From: Bacteroidota bacterium
GTDB taxonomy: Bacteria > Bacteroidota > Ignavibacteria > Ignavibacteriales > Melioribacteraceae
Reading direction: 5' to 3'
DNA: 19,357 nucleotides
Assembly (NCBI GenBank): GCA_023381535.1
Contig: JAMCSN010000385.1
Location: 1-19,357 of the forward strand
Below, one piece after another: positions 8,485 to 15,740 of this stretch. The position numbers and the translations under genes were made by a program. The notes below the pieces were generated by a model, which was given only the letters and a program-made list of their open reading frames with translations, was not told the origin of the DNA and searched no databases. Numbering within the stretch: the stretch's first letter is position 1; each line of letters starts with the position of its first letter.

Positions 8485-9378
8485 ATTCTCACGAGACATT
8501 TTTCACGAACCGCATCAATTCTTATTGCTCTGCTCGTAACATTTCTTTGGTCAACTTCCTTTGTAATAATTAAAATCGGTTTAAGCGAAATTCCCCCGCT
8601 TACTTTCGCCGGCTTACGATATGCACTCGCGTTTATTTGTCTTCTCCCGTTCGCATTCAGAAAAGAACGCGTTGCCGAAATAAAAAAATTGGACGGCAAA
8701 AACTGGGCTAAACTTGTGCTGCTTGGCTTCATGTTCTACTCGTTCACTCAAGGAGCGCAATTTGTCGGTCTTTCACTTTTACATGCCGTCTCTGTCAGTC
8801 TGCTGCTAAACTTCACCCCGATTATAGTTGCCGTGATGGGATTTTTTTTGTTGTCGGAAAAACCAACCGCGTTGCAGTGGTCCGGTGCATTTCTTTTTAT
8901 GGTTGGAATTCTCGCTTACTTTTATCCAGTTGATTTATCCGGCGGCGAAACGCTGGGTGTTCTCGTGATGATAATCGGCGTGCTTGCAAATTCCGGTTCT
9001 GCAATTATGGGAAGAGAAATTAACAGAAGCCGCCTGCACGATCCACTCACTGTTACGGTGATCAGCATGGGTGTTGGCTCAATAGTTTTGTTGATCTCCG
9101 GTTTGATTACACAAGGTTTACCATCAATCAGTTTAACAAATATTTTACTGCTGGCGTGGCTCGCGATTGTAAACACTGCCATGGCATTTACATTATGGAA
9201 TTTGTCTCTGCGCACATTGACTGCAATGGAATCAAGCATTATCAACGGAACTATGTTGATTCAGATTGCAATTCTTGCGTGGATATTCTTGGGAGAAGCA
9301 ATTTCATTGAAGGAGGTCGCCGGAATGTTAATCGCGGCAATTGGCGCGCTGCTGGTTCAACTGAAAAGGAAAGTTTGA
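8485..9378 (+). CDS. EamA/DMT-family transporter; no standard start codon in frame
   Basis: The frame encodes about 297 residues, the normal size for a ten-helix EamA (drug/metabolite transporter) permease. Repeated hydrophobic segments and family-like motifs are visible: TFLWSTSFVIIKIG and TFAGLRYALAF in the first helices, LLNFTPIIVAVMGF and FTLWNLSLRTLTAMESSI later. The first ATG/GTG/TTG in this frame is TTG at 8689, which would delete about two helices and 68 residues. The frame opens after TGA at 8479-8481, and the only plausible start upstream of helix 1 is ATT at 8485, 4 bases after AAAGGTG. Alternatively GTG 8478 is the start and one base must be lost in the T5 run at 8499-8503 to reach this frame. 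The substrate is unknown. The kinase gene begins one base after its stop, so the two are co-transcribed. Confidence 0.85.
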   Translation: MLTRHFSRTASILIALLVTFLWSTSFVIIKIGLSEIPPLTFAGLRYALAFICLLPFAFRKERVAEIKKLDGKNWAKLVLLGFMFYSFTQGAQFVGLSLLHAVSVSLLLNFTPIIVAVMGFFLLSEKPTALQWSGAFLFMVGILAYFYPVDLSGGETLGVLVMIIGVLANSGSAIMGREINRSRLHDPLTVTVISMGVGSIVLLISGLITQGLPSISLTNILLLAWLAIVNTAMAFTLWNLSLRTLTAMESSIINGTMLIQIAILAWIFLGEAISLKEVAGMLIAAIGALLVQLKRKV

Positions 9379-9379
9379 A

Positions 9380-10294
9380 GTGAAAAACATCACTGCCATC
9401 GGAGAAATACTGTATGATATTTATCCGGATGAAAAACGGCTCGGCGGTGCGCCATTTAATTTTATTTATCACGTCTGGAAAATTACCGCTAAGGCAAATT
9501 TTGTTTCGAGCGTTGGCAACGATGAGAACGGAAAAGAAATTTTGGTTTATCTTAACTCAATCGGCTTCAACACAAATTACATTTCAGTTGATGACAAACA
9601 TCCCACCGGCACGGTACAAGTGAGAATTCGCGACGACAAAACTCCGCAGTTTACAATTTCGCCGGAATGCAGCTATGATTTTTTTACGCTGAATGAAAAA
9701 ACAAAAAACTTAATTGATAACGAAACCGATATAATTTACTTTGGAACACTTTCTCAAAGAAGCGAACCCTCGCGCAAAACTATGGAGTTCGTCTTAAACA
9801 AGAACAAGAAATATTTCTGCGATCTCAATCTCCGGCATGATTTCTATACAAAAGAACTTATAAAGCAAAGTCTAGTGGCAAGCAACGTTTTGAAACTTAA
9901 TTCGGACGAATTGGAAAAGCTGAAATCGCTATTCGGTTTAAGCCCATCAACTCCAATGGCAATACATGAATTAATTTATGAGTTCAACATTGACATACTT
10001 TGCGTAACGCTTGGGGCAGACGGCGCAATCCTTTCTACAAAAAATGAGATGAGCACTTACAAAACGAGAAACATTTCTCCCATAGATACTCTCGGCGCCG
10101 GCGATGCGTATGCGGCGGTACTGTGTCTTGGATATCTGAACGAAATGCCTATAGACGAAATAAATAAATTAGCCAATGAATTTGCTTCCGAGATTTGTAT
10201 GGTCAACGGTGCATTACCAAAAGATGATTCTATTTATGAAAAGTACCGGATGGTTTTTAAAAGTTGGAGAAGTCTAAAAAGTAATATTTTTTGA
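9380..10294 (+). CDS. PfkB-family carbohydrate kinase (fructokinase-like)
   Basis: A 304-residue ribokinase-fold sugar kinase. It shows the N-terminal sugar-binding glycines (LGGAPFNF, 21-28), the CDLNLR segment (about 147-152), KLNSDE (about 172-177), and the ATP/anion-hole motif DTLGAGDA at 236-243 with catalytic D242. All elements for ATP-dependent phosphorylation of a sugar hydroxyl are present. GGAPFN and a general fructokinase look favour fructose or a related sugar, but the substrate cannot be fixed from sequence. The GTG start at 9380 lies one base after the transporter stop and follows a GGAAAG ribosome site inside it. A transport-and-phosphorylation pairing is possible. The last codons (from 10272) lie in the left arm of a 14-bp inverted repeat, so the original C-terminus may have been altered. 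Confidence 0.92.
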   Translation: MKNITAIGEILYDIYPDEKRLGGAPFNFIYHVWKITAKANFVSSVGNDENGKEILVYLNSIGFNTNYISVDDKHPTGTVQVRIRDDKTPQFTISPECSYDFFTLNEKTKNLIDNETDIIYFGTLSQRSEPSRKTMEFVLNKNKKYFCDLNLRHDFYTKELIKQSLVASNVLKLNSDELEKLKSLFGLSPSTPMAIHELIYEFNIDILCVTLGADGAILSTKNEMSTYKTRNISPIDTLGAGDAYAAVLCLGYLNEMPIDEINKLANEFASEICMVNGALPKDDSIYEKYRMVFKSWRSLKSNIF

Positions 10295-10365
10295 ACAATG
10301 AACACTGATAGCACAGATTTTAACCGATCTACCCAGATTTTGAAATTGATAATTACTTTTTAGAC
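10272..10365. repeat. 94-bp element with 14-bp perfect inverted ends
   Basis: GTCTAAAAAGTAAT at 10272-10285 is the exact reverse complement of ATTACTTTTTAGAC at 10352-10365. Outside this, GGAG (10266-10269) and CTCC (10369-10372) extend the match with a small bulge. The 66 bp between hold phased GAT-containing units (separate entry). The left arm is inside the kinase coding region and its stop codon is inside the element. It lies between two convergent genes, so it may act as a bidirectional terminator with a long loop, or be a small MITE-like insertion. Confidence 0.7.
10301..10352. repeat. Degenerate ~10-bp phased GAT/CAGATT repeat
   Basis: Five GAT cores follow one another at 9-12 bp spacing (CACTGATA, CACAGATT, ACCGATCT, CCCAGATT, ATTGATAA), with CAGATTTT occurring twice. 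This resembles the decayed 'cacagat'-type intergenic repeats found in several bacterial phyla. That resemblance is from memory, not a search. Confidence 0.4.
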
Positions 10366-10383
10366 ATCCTCCGCCACCATTCC

Positions 10384-12501
10384 TTATTTCACATACATCA
10401 GCTTAAGCGATTTTGTAAATCCGGAACCGCTGACAGTAAAAATATAAACTCCGCTCGCCGCAACCTGTCCGCCGTCGTTCATACCGTCCCACTTCAATTT
10501 GATTATGCTGCCGGATGATTCATCAACAGTAAAAGTCTTTACGACCTGACCCAAAATGTTATAGATCTTAAACGTTAGATTCTTCCTGCTCATATTGCTG
10601 GAAAGTTTAACGGTTATTATCACTTGAGAGTTAAACGGATTCGGATAAGCGTCAAGGGAAAACTCCGTTGGAATTTCCTGATCTTGTTTTACGTCAGTAA
10701 AATTTCCGTTATCGTTATAACAATCGCTGCAGTAAGCTGTATCGCTTTCGACTGAAAGGAACGCGGTATATTTAGAGAGAACTCTGTTCGTCATGCTGAG
10801 ATTTACAATTTCACTAATCTTTGAATTATCCATCGGTCCGTTTTCCAAAGACGAGATGTAAGAACTGACCCACATTTTTTCTGTGATGTTATCTGTCAGC
10901 AGCGATTGCTGATCTTGGAAAACCATTGTTTGCGTAAACGGACTTGTATTATAAATGCCCGATGTTTTAATGACGAAAGGAAAATCGCCGACAAATTTTC
11001 CAAGTTGAGTAACGGGTTGATTTAGATATACTCCTTGATTCGATCTGCCCAATGATTGTCTGCTGTAACAGAAGCCGTTATCCAGAGTTGTGTAGAGATC
11101 GAACGAGGTCAGAGTTCCGCTGATTCTTTGCGCAAGATCGTTCATTGAACCGGAAAGGTTGGAAGTCGAATGAGAATAAACTCCCGCCGTCATCCTCGCC
11201 AAATTATCGTAAAAGTATTCGTTGCCAATAAATGAGCGGTTGCTGAAATAATAGTATGTAAATTCTCTGTCGTTAAAATCGAGAATATACGTCGGGACAT
11301 TGGACGTCATTATGTTTTTGATGTCTGCGAGCAGTTGATTTGCAGTTTGATAACTTCCAACCTGATCGGAATTTGAAACGAAATAAACCACACCGCCGTT
11401 GTTCTTGATTATGTAGTCGTACCCTTCCTTTAGAAGAGTTGGCAAATTACTGTAGGTCGAGAGAGAATTTTCAGTAACCTTATAAAATGTTGCTTCGATG
11501 GTCGCCGAATCGGTGCCGAGCCAATTATTGCTTGCTTTACCAATGTTAAGTCCGGAATAAAAAATGTTGAACTGATCGCCCACGGCAAAATTGGTTTTCA
11601 ACATAGATTTGATTCCATCGAGAACTTGTTTTCTTGTAGCGTTGCTCTTCCGCGAATCGTAGTCGATTAGAAACAAAACTTTTTTCTTGGCGACCGTTAA
11701 CGATGCGTTCGGGAAAAGCGAAAGTTGGTAATAACCCTCATTCGTTTTTTTGTAAACTTTCAGAAACACTCCGTTAACCATCGGATTATTGAACTCGAGA
11801 TTCATCGATGAAAATGAATCGTAACTCTGGAGCGGCATTTCCAAATGATCGCCGTAAAATGTATCGGACTTCTCCGTAAATAATCCGCTGAGTGACGTCA
11901 CACGCGGGTTGTCCCATTCGGAATTTTTCCATGTCACCAAATTCACATTTTGAATTTTGTTCGCTGTTGTTTTTAAAATTTCGAGCGGGAGCGGAATCGA
12001 CACGGAATTAGTTGACCAGTTATTCGGAACAAGGTATGTGATTCTAACTTTTCTCGATCCACCCGGCAGTAGCGGGTAAACTCTGAGTTCATAACTTCTT
12101 GGACCCTTCTTCATCAAAATTGCCGGATCGCGTCTTCTGTTAACGATACCTTCGTAAATTGATGACGCCGTCCACGTGTCCAAGATTACGCCTTTGCTGA
12201 TTTTGTCGCCGATCCATAACCAAAGATCGGTTACAAAACTTCCTTCCGGCAAATCAAATCTCAAAACAATTTCAAGTTGGCTTGATGTGGGGAATGAGGT
12301 TCCCTTCGCAGAAAATGTTAGGTAAGTGCTTACTTGACTAAAAACCCCTTTCGGTCCTACCGATATTGTTGCCTCGTCAATCGTTCCTCTGTAGCGATAC
12401 CACAAAGCTTGAGGATTGGAAACTTCGAGATTGAACTGCGCAAAGATTGCGCTGGAAATAAAAAAGAATAACATGAGATGCTTTGTAACTCTGGGAATCA
12501 T
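10384..12501 (-). CDS. Secreted VIT/vWA-domain protein with T9SS sorting domain
   Basis: A 705-residue exported protein. A signal peptide ends near residue 22 (FFISSAIFAQ). Residues about 40-165 form a VIT domain (vault/inter-alpha-trypsin type: LRFDLPEGSFVTDLWLWIGD, IYEGIVNRRRDPAIL, YELRVYPLLPGGSRKVRITY). A von Willebrand A-like domain begins at KKVLFLIDYDS (about 273-283). Its metal site reads D280-x-D-x-R instead of DxSxS, so metal binding is probably weakened or lost. The last 95 or so residues from DAYPNPFN (617) are a FlgD-like type IX secretion sorting domain ending KLMYVK. VIT-vWA proteins generally act in adhesion or protein-protein contacts at the cell surface, and an adhesin-like role is inferred here. 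The ATG at 12501 has a strong ribosome site (AAGGGGGAATT). It appears to be transcribed alone. Confidence 0.87.
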   Translation of the reverse strand: MIPRVTKHLMLFFFISSAIFAQFNLEVSNPQALWYRYRGTIDEATISVGPKGVFSQVSTYLTFSAKGTSFPTSSQLEIVLRFDLPEGSFVTDLWLWIGDKISKGVILDTWTASSIYEGIVNRRRDPAILMKKGPRSYELRVYPLLPGGSRKVRITYLVPNNWSTNSVSIPLPLEILKTTANKIQNVNLVTWKNSEWDNPRVTSLSGLFTEKSDTFYGDHLEMPLQSYDSFSSMNLEFNNPMVNGVFLKVYKKTNEGYYQLSLFPNASLTVAKKKVLFLIDYDSRKSNATRKQVLDGIKSMLKTNFAVGDQFNIFYSGLNIGKASNNWLGTDSATIEATFYKVTENSLSTYSNLPTLLKEGYDYIIKNNGGVVYFVSNSDQVGSYQTANQLLADIKNIMTSNVPTYILDFNDREFTYYYFSNRSFIGNEYFYDNLARMTAGVYSHSTSNLSGSMNDLAQRISGTLTSFDLYTTLDNGFCYSRQSLGRSNQGVYLNQPVTQLGKFVGDFPFVIKTSGIYNTSPFTQTMVFQDQQSLLTDNITEKMWVSSYISSLENGPMDNSKISEIVNLSMTNRVLSKYTAFLSVESDTAYCSDCYNDNGNFTDVKQDQEIPTEFSLDAYPNPFNSQVIITVKLSSNMSRKNLTFKIYNILGQVVKTFTVDESSGSIIKLKWDGMNDGGQVAASGVYIFTVSGSGFTKSLKLMYVK

Positions 12502-12626
12502 AATTCCCCCTTCTTTTATTTTTGTTAATGATTGAACGTCTCGTCGAAGTTTTGCGGTGGGTTATATAAAGTTTTCCTTTCAAGATAATTGTGCGCTTAT
12601 TTTTTTGTAGAATAAAAAAATCATTC

Positions 12627-12642
12627 AGTGATTGTTATCACA
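12627..12642. promoter_or_regulatory. CRP/FNR-like palindromic operator candidate
   Basis: AGTGA-TTGTTA-TCACA differs by one base from the TGTGA-N6-TCACA pattern recognised by CRP-type members of the CRP/FNR family. It lies about 126 bp upstream of the VIT/vWA start codon. The same bases can form a 5-bp hairpin with a 4-base loop, but no T-run follows it. The regulator is not in the window. Confidence 0.4.
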
Positions 12643-12668
12643 ACTATCGTGCCTTAATCAATTATGTG

Positions 12669-12688
12669 GTTAAGTGATGTTAAGTGAG
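12669..12688. repeat. Tandem 10-bp repeat GTTAAGTGAN
   Basis: GTTAAGTGAT is followed directly by GTTAAGTGAG, and a further TTAAGTGG occurs at 12791-12798. One-helical-turn spacing suits a DNA-binding protein array, but chance cannot be excluded. Confidence 0.35.
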
Positions 12689-12811
12689 AAGCAAAAGTTT
12701 TTTGTGCGAATTATTTTCGTCACACGTAAAATGTATTCGCGCTAAATTGAAAATGATTTGATGACTGATATTTGTTGCGTAGAAAAAGTCTTAAGTGGTG
12801 CGTTAAGAAGG

Positions 12812-14068
12812 TCAGTTGATAAATGCCTCCCACCATTCTTTCAAAATCGTTTTGTGCTTTCCCCTCAGCATCACAAGGTGATTCCCCAATGGCGCGGTTA
12901 ACAATTCTTCTATTCCATGTTCTTTATGTACTTTAATATGAACTTGAGTGCGGCAAAGATTTTCTGCGCTGCCGGATTCCAAAATCTCTCCCTCCGCTAA
13001 CCACAATTTTTCAATGTTCTTACCGCCGAGCTGCAAAAGCGTAACTTTTCCTTTATCAAACTCACCTTCAATTCCAACACTCAAGCCAGACTCGTAGTGA
13101 GAACGTATTTTGTATTGGCTAACCATATTAACCGGAACAGTGCAGTGCGCAAGCCATAAGGAATTCTTTTCCAGGTCAACCTGCGCCGGATTTGCCATCC
13201 AGACATTTCCGTTTGTCAGAAGGTTTGTCCAGAGCATTGATAGCGTTGATACTAAATCTCCTTCGCAGCCTGCGATGAATCCTTCTTCATTCAGTTTCGC
13301 CAAGGCATAACATGCAGTTGTTTTCAAATCCGTTATCAGGTCAAAGCAGCGGACGGATATTGCATCGAGGCAGTATTTCTCAATGATCTTTTTCAACGCG
13401 TAATAAACTTTAATTGAGTTTTTTATTTCCGTTTTCGACGGCTCTTTAGTTTCTTTTGCAGCAGAGGTGAACATTTTCAATCTGTAATCAATTTCATCGC
13501 TGGTAACCGTCTTTACAATTTCCTCCAACTCGCTTAATTCAATTTGCACAACCTCCGGTCCCCAAACATTTTTAATAGTGGTCAAATCCGGATTGGAAGC
13601 AACCAACCATTCCGACGGCATTCCAATCAAACCGATTTTTGTTTCTTTAAGGATTTTATAAACGCCGATATTTTTCAATGCATCTTTTATTTCGTCGAAC
13701 GCCGTGTTATCGTCTTTCGATCTCAAGTAGAAAATTTTCCCTTTAATATTGTCTTGCTGAAGTTTTGCAAGTGCTTCAAGAGCGGCGGGCAATGAATTGT
13801 TTCCCGGATGCGCAATCAAGTAAATGGGAAGATGTCCGTTAGAGTGTTTTCGCGATTCCCATAAATCCAAAATTTTCTTTTCGGTTCCACCTGTGGCAAC
13901 GAAAACAAAAAAAGGCATTTGTCTTTCCTCGGGCGGATTCTCCAATACTTCGCCGCCAAGTGTTTTTAAAGGAAGAACATACTGACCAATAATACTTTCA
14001 AGCGGCAAGGTGTTAAGATCACTGACGACGGGAACAATTCCAAATCGGTTTGGCGGTTGAGAGTCCAT
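12812..14068 (-). CDS. L-fucose/L-arabinose isomerase-fold protein
   Basis: A 418-residue cytoplasmic protein that resembles the fucose/arabinose isomerase superfamily. It has an N-terminal Rossmann-like half (FFVFVATGG, IYLIAHPGNNSLPAALEAL), a central part with SVRCFDLI and the metal-site-like CEGDLVSTLSMLW, and a C-terminal beta-rich part with AHCTVP and APLGNHLVMLRG. Members convert aldoses to ketoses using a divalent metal. This distant branch is generally annotated only as sugar isomerase-like, and its substrate is unknown. The full metal ligand set could not be verified. It has a clear ribosome site (AAGGGAGAATCGAA) and lies 23 bp after the small exported protein, probably in the same transcript as the polyferredoxin gene. 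That is an unexpected partner for a sugar enzyme. Confidence 0.68.
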   Translation of the reverse strand: MDSQPPNRFGIVPVVSDLNTLPLESIIGQYVLPLKTLGGEVLENPPEERQMPFFVFVATGGTEKKILDLWESRKHSNGHLPIYLIAHPGNNSLPAALEALAKLQQDNIKGKIFYLRSKDDNTAFDEIKDALKNIGVYKILKETKIGLIGMPSEWLVASNPDLTTIKNVWGPEVVQIELSELEEIVKTVTSDEIDYRLKMFTSAAKETKEPSKTEIKNSIKVYYALKKIIEKYCLDAISVRCFDLITDLKTTACYALAKLNEEGFIAGCEGDLVSTLSMLWTNLLTNGNVWMANPAQVDLEKNSLWLAHCTVPVNMVSQYKIRSHYESGLSVGIEGEFDKGKVTLLQLGGKNIEKLWLAEGEILESGSAENLCRTQVHIKVHKEHGIEELLTAPLGNHLVMLRGKHKTILKEWWEAFIN

Positions 14069-14091
14069 TTCGATTCTCCCTTAAAAATGTT

Positions 14092-14355
14092 TTAATGAAG
14101 AATTTCCAGTTGACGCAGTATTTCTTCGGCTTTGATGACTTGTTGAACAGAGACCATTAATTTTATTTCATTGAAAGAAATTTCACTCACATCCGGAAAT
14201 GTTTTTTCAGTGAATTTTATCTTGGGAAAAAGAGTTTGAATCGACTTGTATGATGAGTTCCAATCAACCGAAAAGAATTTTTGAACTGCTGTTTGAGCAT
14301 AAGAGAAGTTGGAAATAAAAAGGAGTGTAATTAAAAGCGAAAATAGTTTCTTCAT
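14092..14355 (-). CDS. Small exported protein of unknown function
   Basis: An 87-residue protein starting at the ATG at 14355, which puts a textbook signal peptide (MKKLFSLLITLLFISNFSYAQ) at its N-terminus. The frame opens 19 codons earlier (14412), but that extension has no such logic and is less likely. The mature chain of about 66 residues has no cysteines and no motif I recognise. It contains a KFFSVDWNSSYKSIQ segment and ends in an amphipathic helix-like EEILRQLEILH. It sits 65 bp downstream of the polyferredoxin gene and 23 bp upstream of the isomerase-like gene, all on the same strand. The mature protein is short, so it could be a fragment of a longer ancestor. I cannot assign a function. 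Confidence 0.65.
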   Translation of the reverse strand: MKKLFSLLITLLFISNFSYAQTAVQKFFSVDWNSSYKSIQTLFPKIKFTEKTFPDVSEISFNEIKLMVSVQQVIKAEEILRQLEILH

Positions 14356-14420
14356 CTGGATAGCCTGCAAATTCTCTTCGAATAACATAGAGAGAAAAAT
14401 GTTTGCGGGCAACCGAAAAA

Positions 14421-15512
14421 TTAGTTTGTCGTTCTAGCTTTTTTCTCTGCGGCTTTATTAAGCTCCTTTATTTCGGCGGTGCTTGTTGGGTGGCCAATGG
14501 CGTTAAGGTTTTTATGAATTGTAATGTATTCTTCTTTTGAAATGTTGTTATGCCAATGTCCGGTAAGCATCCCAAGCCCCGTTACTGAGATAAAGATGAG
14601 AACTACGCCGAATGCTATAACTTTTTTCGGCACCTTTTTCTCTTTGAAAATACTTTTTACTTCCAGCGTATCTGCAACCGGACAAACATCAACGCAGCTT
14701 AGACAAGAAGTACATTCGTCGGATATAACGGTTTTTACTTTATCAACTTTTATGAATGAAGGACACGCCTTAGCGCAAAGTCCACAGTCAATGCAGCTTG
14801 TAACGTTTCGTTTGATTTTGTTAGGACTCAAGAAACCAATCAGTCCAAGCAGCGCTCCATAAGGGCACAGGTATCTGCACCAAAAGTTTCTAATGAATAT
14901 CGACAGCAGGAATAGAACACCGATTATAATCAAGCTGAACTGCGAAATGTGTGCAAAGAAATACCACATTTTTATATCGGCTGAAATATTATATGGTCCT
15001 CCAAGAAAAAATGCGAGGACAGTCGTGCTCATCGAAAAAATTGCGAAAGCAAAAAATGCAAGCAGAAAATATTTAACCGCACGAAGGGGATAATCAATAA
15101 ACTTGTGGAGTTTTATTCTTCGTTTGAAAATCTTTCTCCAAATTCTTTCGCCAAAATCTCCGATCATTTCGGAAATAAAACCTACCGGACACATCCAGCT
15201 GCAGAAAGATTTTCCGAAGACAAACGACACACCGACTATTGCAAGCAAAATAAAAAATCCAGCAGGATGGACATCGTGAATTTGACCGGTTTGAAAAAAG
15301 TAAACCACACTCATCAATGCGCTGATCGGAAGAAACCCTTCCACGCCGGGAGGACGCTGATGAAATGTTGTAGCGCCGTTTGATTCCAGATAAGAAACGA
15401 ATTGCGAAAACTCAATTCCAATCCAGATACAAAGAACAGCGAAAGCTACTTGCACACCAAATCTAATTTTTTGGATCGACGCGTCTTTATTTTTTTTGTA
15501 CTTCAAACTCAT
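14421..15512 (-). CDS. NapH/YccM/NosR-type membrane polyferredoxin (4Fe-4S)
   Basis: A 363-residue integral membrane iron-sulfur protein. About five to six hydrophobic helices are visible (e.g. 16-36, 84-103, 145-170, 188-207, 298-317). The two cytoplasmic CxxxCP motifs typical of NapH and of the NosR C-terminus are present: CSWMCP (104-109) and CRYLCP (212-217). A ferredoxin module with two 4Fe-4S clusters follows: C240/C243/C246/C250 and C267/C270/C273/C277. The segment RPPGVEGFLPI (53-63) is shared with related polyferredoxins. Such proteins pass electrons from the quinol pool or cytoplasm to periplasmic reductases or maturation systems. The gene is divergent from the nitrite reductase gene across a 228-bp shared promoter region, suggesting a role in nitrite or nitrogen-oxide respiration, but it is neither a full NosR nor proven to be NapH. 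Confidence 0.87.
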   Translation of the reverse strand: MSLKYKKNKDASIQKIRFGVQVAFAVLCIWIGIEFSQFVSYLESNGATTFHQRPPGVEGFLPISALMSVVYFFQTGQIHDVHPAGFFILLAIVGVSFVFGKSFCSWMCPVGFISEMIGDFGERIWRKIFKRRIKLHKFIDYPLRAVKYFLLAFFAFAIFSMSTTVLAFFLGGPYNISADIKMWYFFAHISQFSLIIIGVLFLLSIFIRNFWCRYLCPYGALLGLIGFLSPNKIKRNVTSCIDCGLCAKACPSFIKVDKVKTVISDECTSCLSCVDVCPVADTLEVKSIFKEKKVPKKVIAFGVVLIFISVTGLGMLTGHWHNNISKEEYITIHKNLNAIGHPTSTAEIKELNKAAEKKARTTN

Positions 15513-15670
15513 TTTCTAAACTCCAAGACTTCAAATACTTCTGTAACTTTTTTGATTTGCAAAAGCGCAAAATAACACATCTCAAATATCGGAAAAATAA
15601 TTCTGCTTATCAATCAAAAAGTGCTCTTTTACTGCAAAAACGGATAAAAAGGACACGCAAAAGAATTAAC

Positions 15671-15699
15671 TTGACAATCTATCCACTTATAAATATTTT
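15671..15699 (+). promoter_or_regulatory. Putative promoter of the nitrite reductase operon
   Basis: A perfect -35 hexamer TTGACA (15671-15676) is followed after exactly 17 bp by TATTTT (15694-15699, 4 of 6 to TATAAT). This puts the transcript start near 15706, about 35 bp before the nirK ATG. TTGATTTGCAAAA near 15556 resembles half of an FNR-type site but is not a full palindrome. Bacteroidota primary sigma factors often use a different consensus, so this call is tentative. Confidence 0.45.
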
Positions 15700-15740
15700 A
15701 ATTCAGAGAAATAAATCTGCAATATCTTGGATAAAGAAAA

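Larger units (their letters stand above)
12502..12811. other. Intergenic region with operator-like repeats
   Basis: A 310-bp gap between two leftward genes. It contains a CRP/FNR-like palindrome and a cluster of TTAAGTG repeats (separate entries), presumably upstream control of the VIT/vWA gene. No terminator hairpin with a T-tail was recognised for the isomerase-like gene, and no small gene is supported. Confidence 0.5.

Noticed and set aside
8922..9245. 107-residue minus-strand frame within the transporter gene
   Set aside because: It is antisense to a well-supported membrane protein and lacks a start context or motif.
12628..12641. GTGAT/ATCAC hairpin as a transcription terminator of the isomerase-like gene
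   Set aside because: The stem is only 5 bp and A/T-rich with no T-run, and it fits an operator palindrome better.
15553..15570. Possible FNR box (TTGATTTGCAAAA) upstream of nirK
   Set aside because: Only one half-site matches, and the second half ATCAA is missing at the required spacing.
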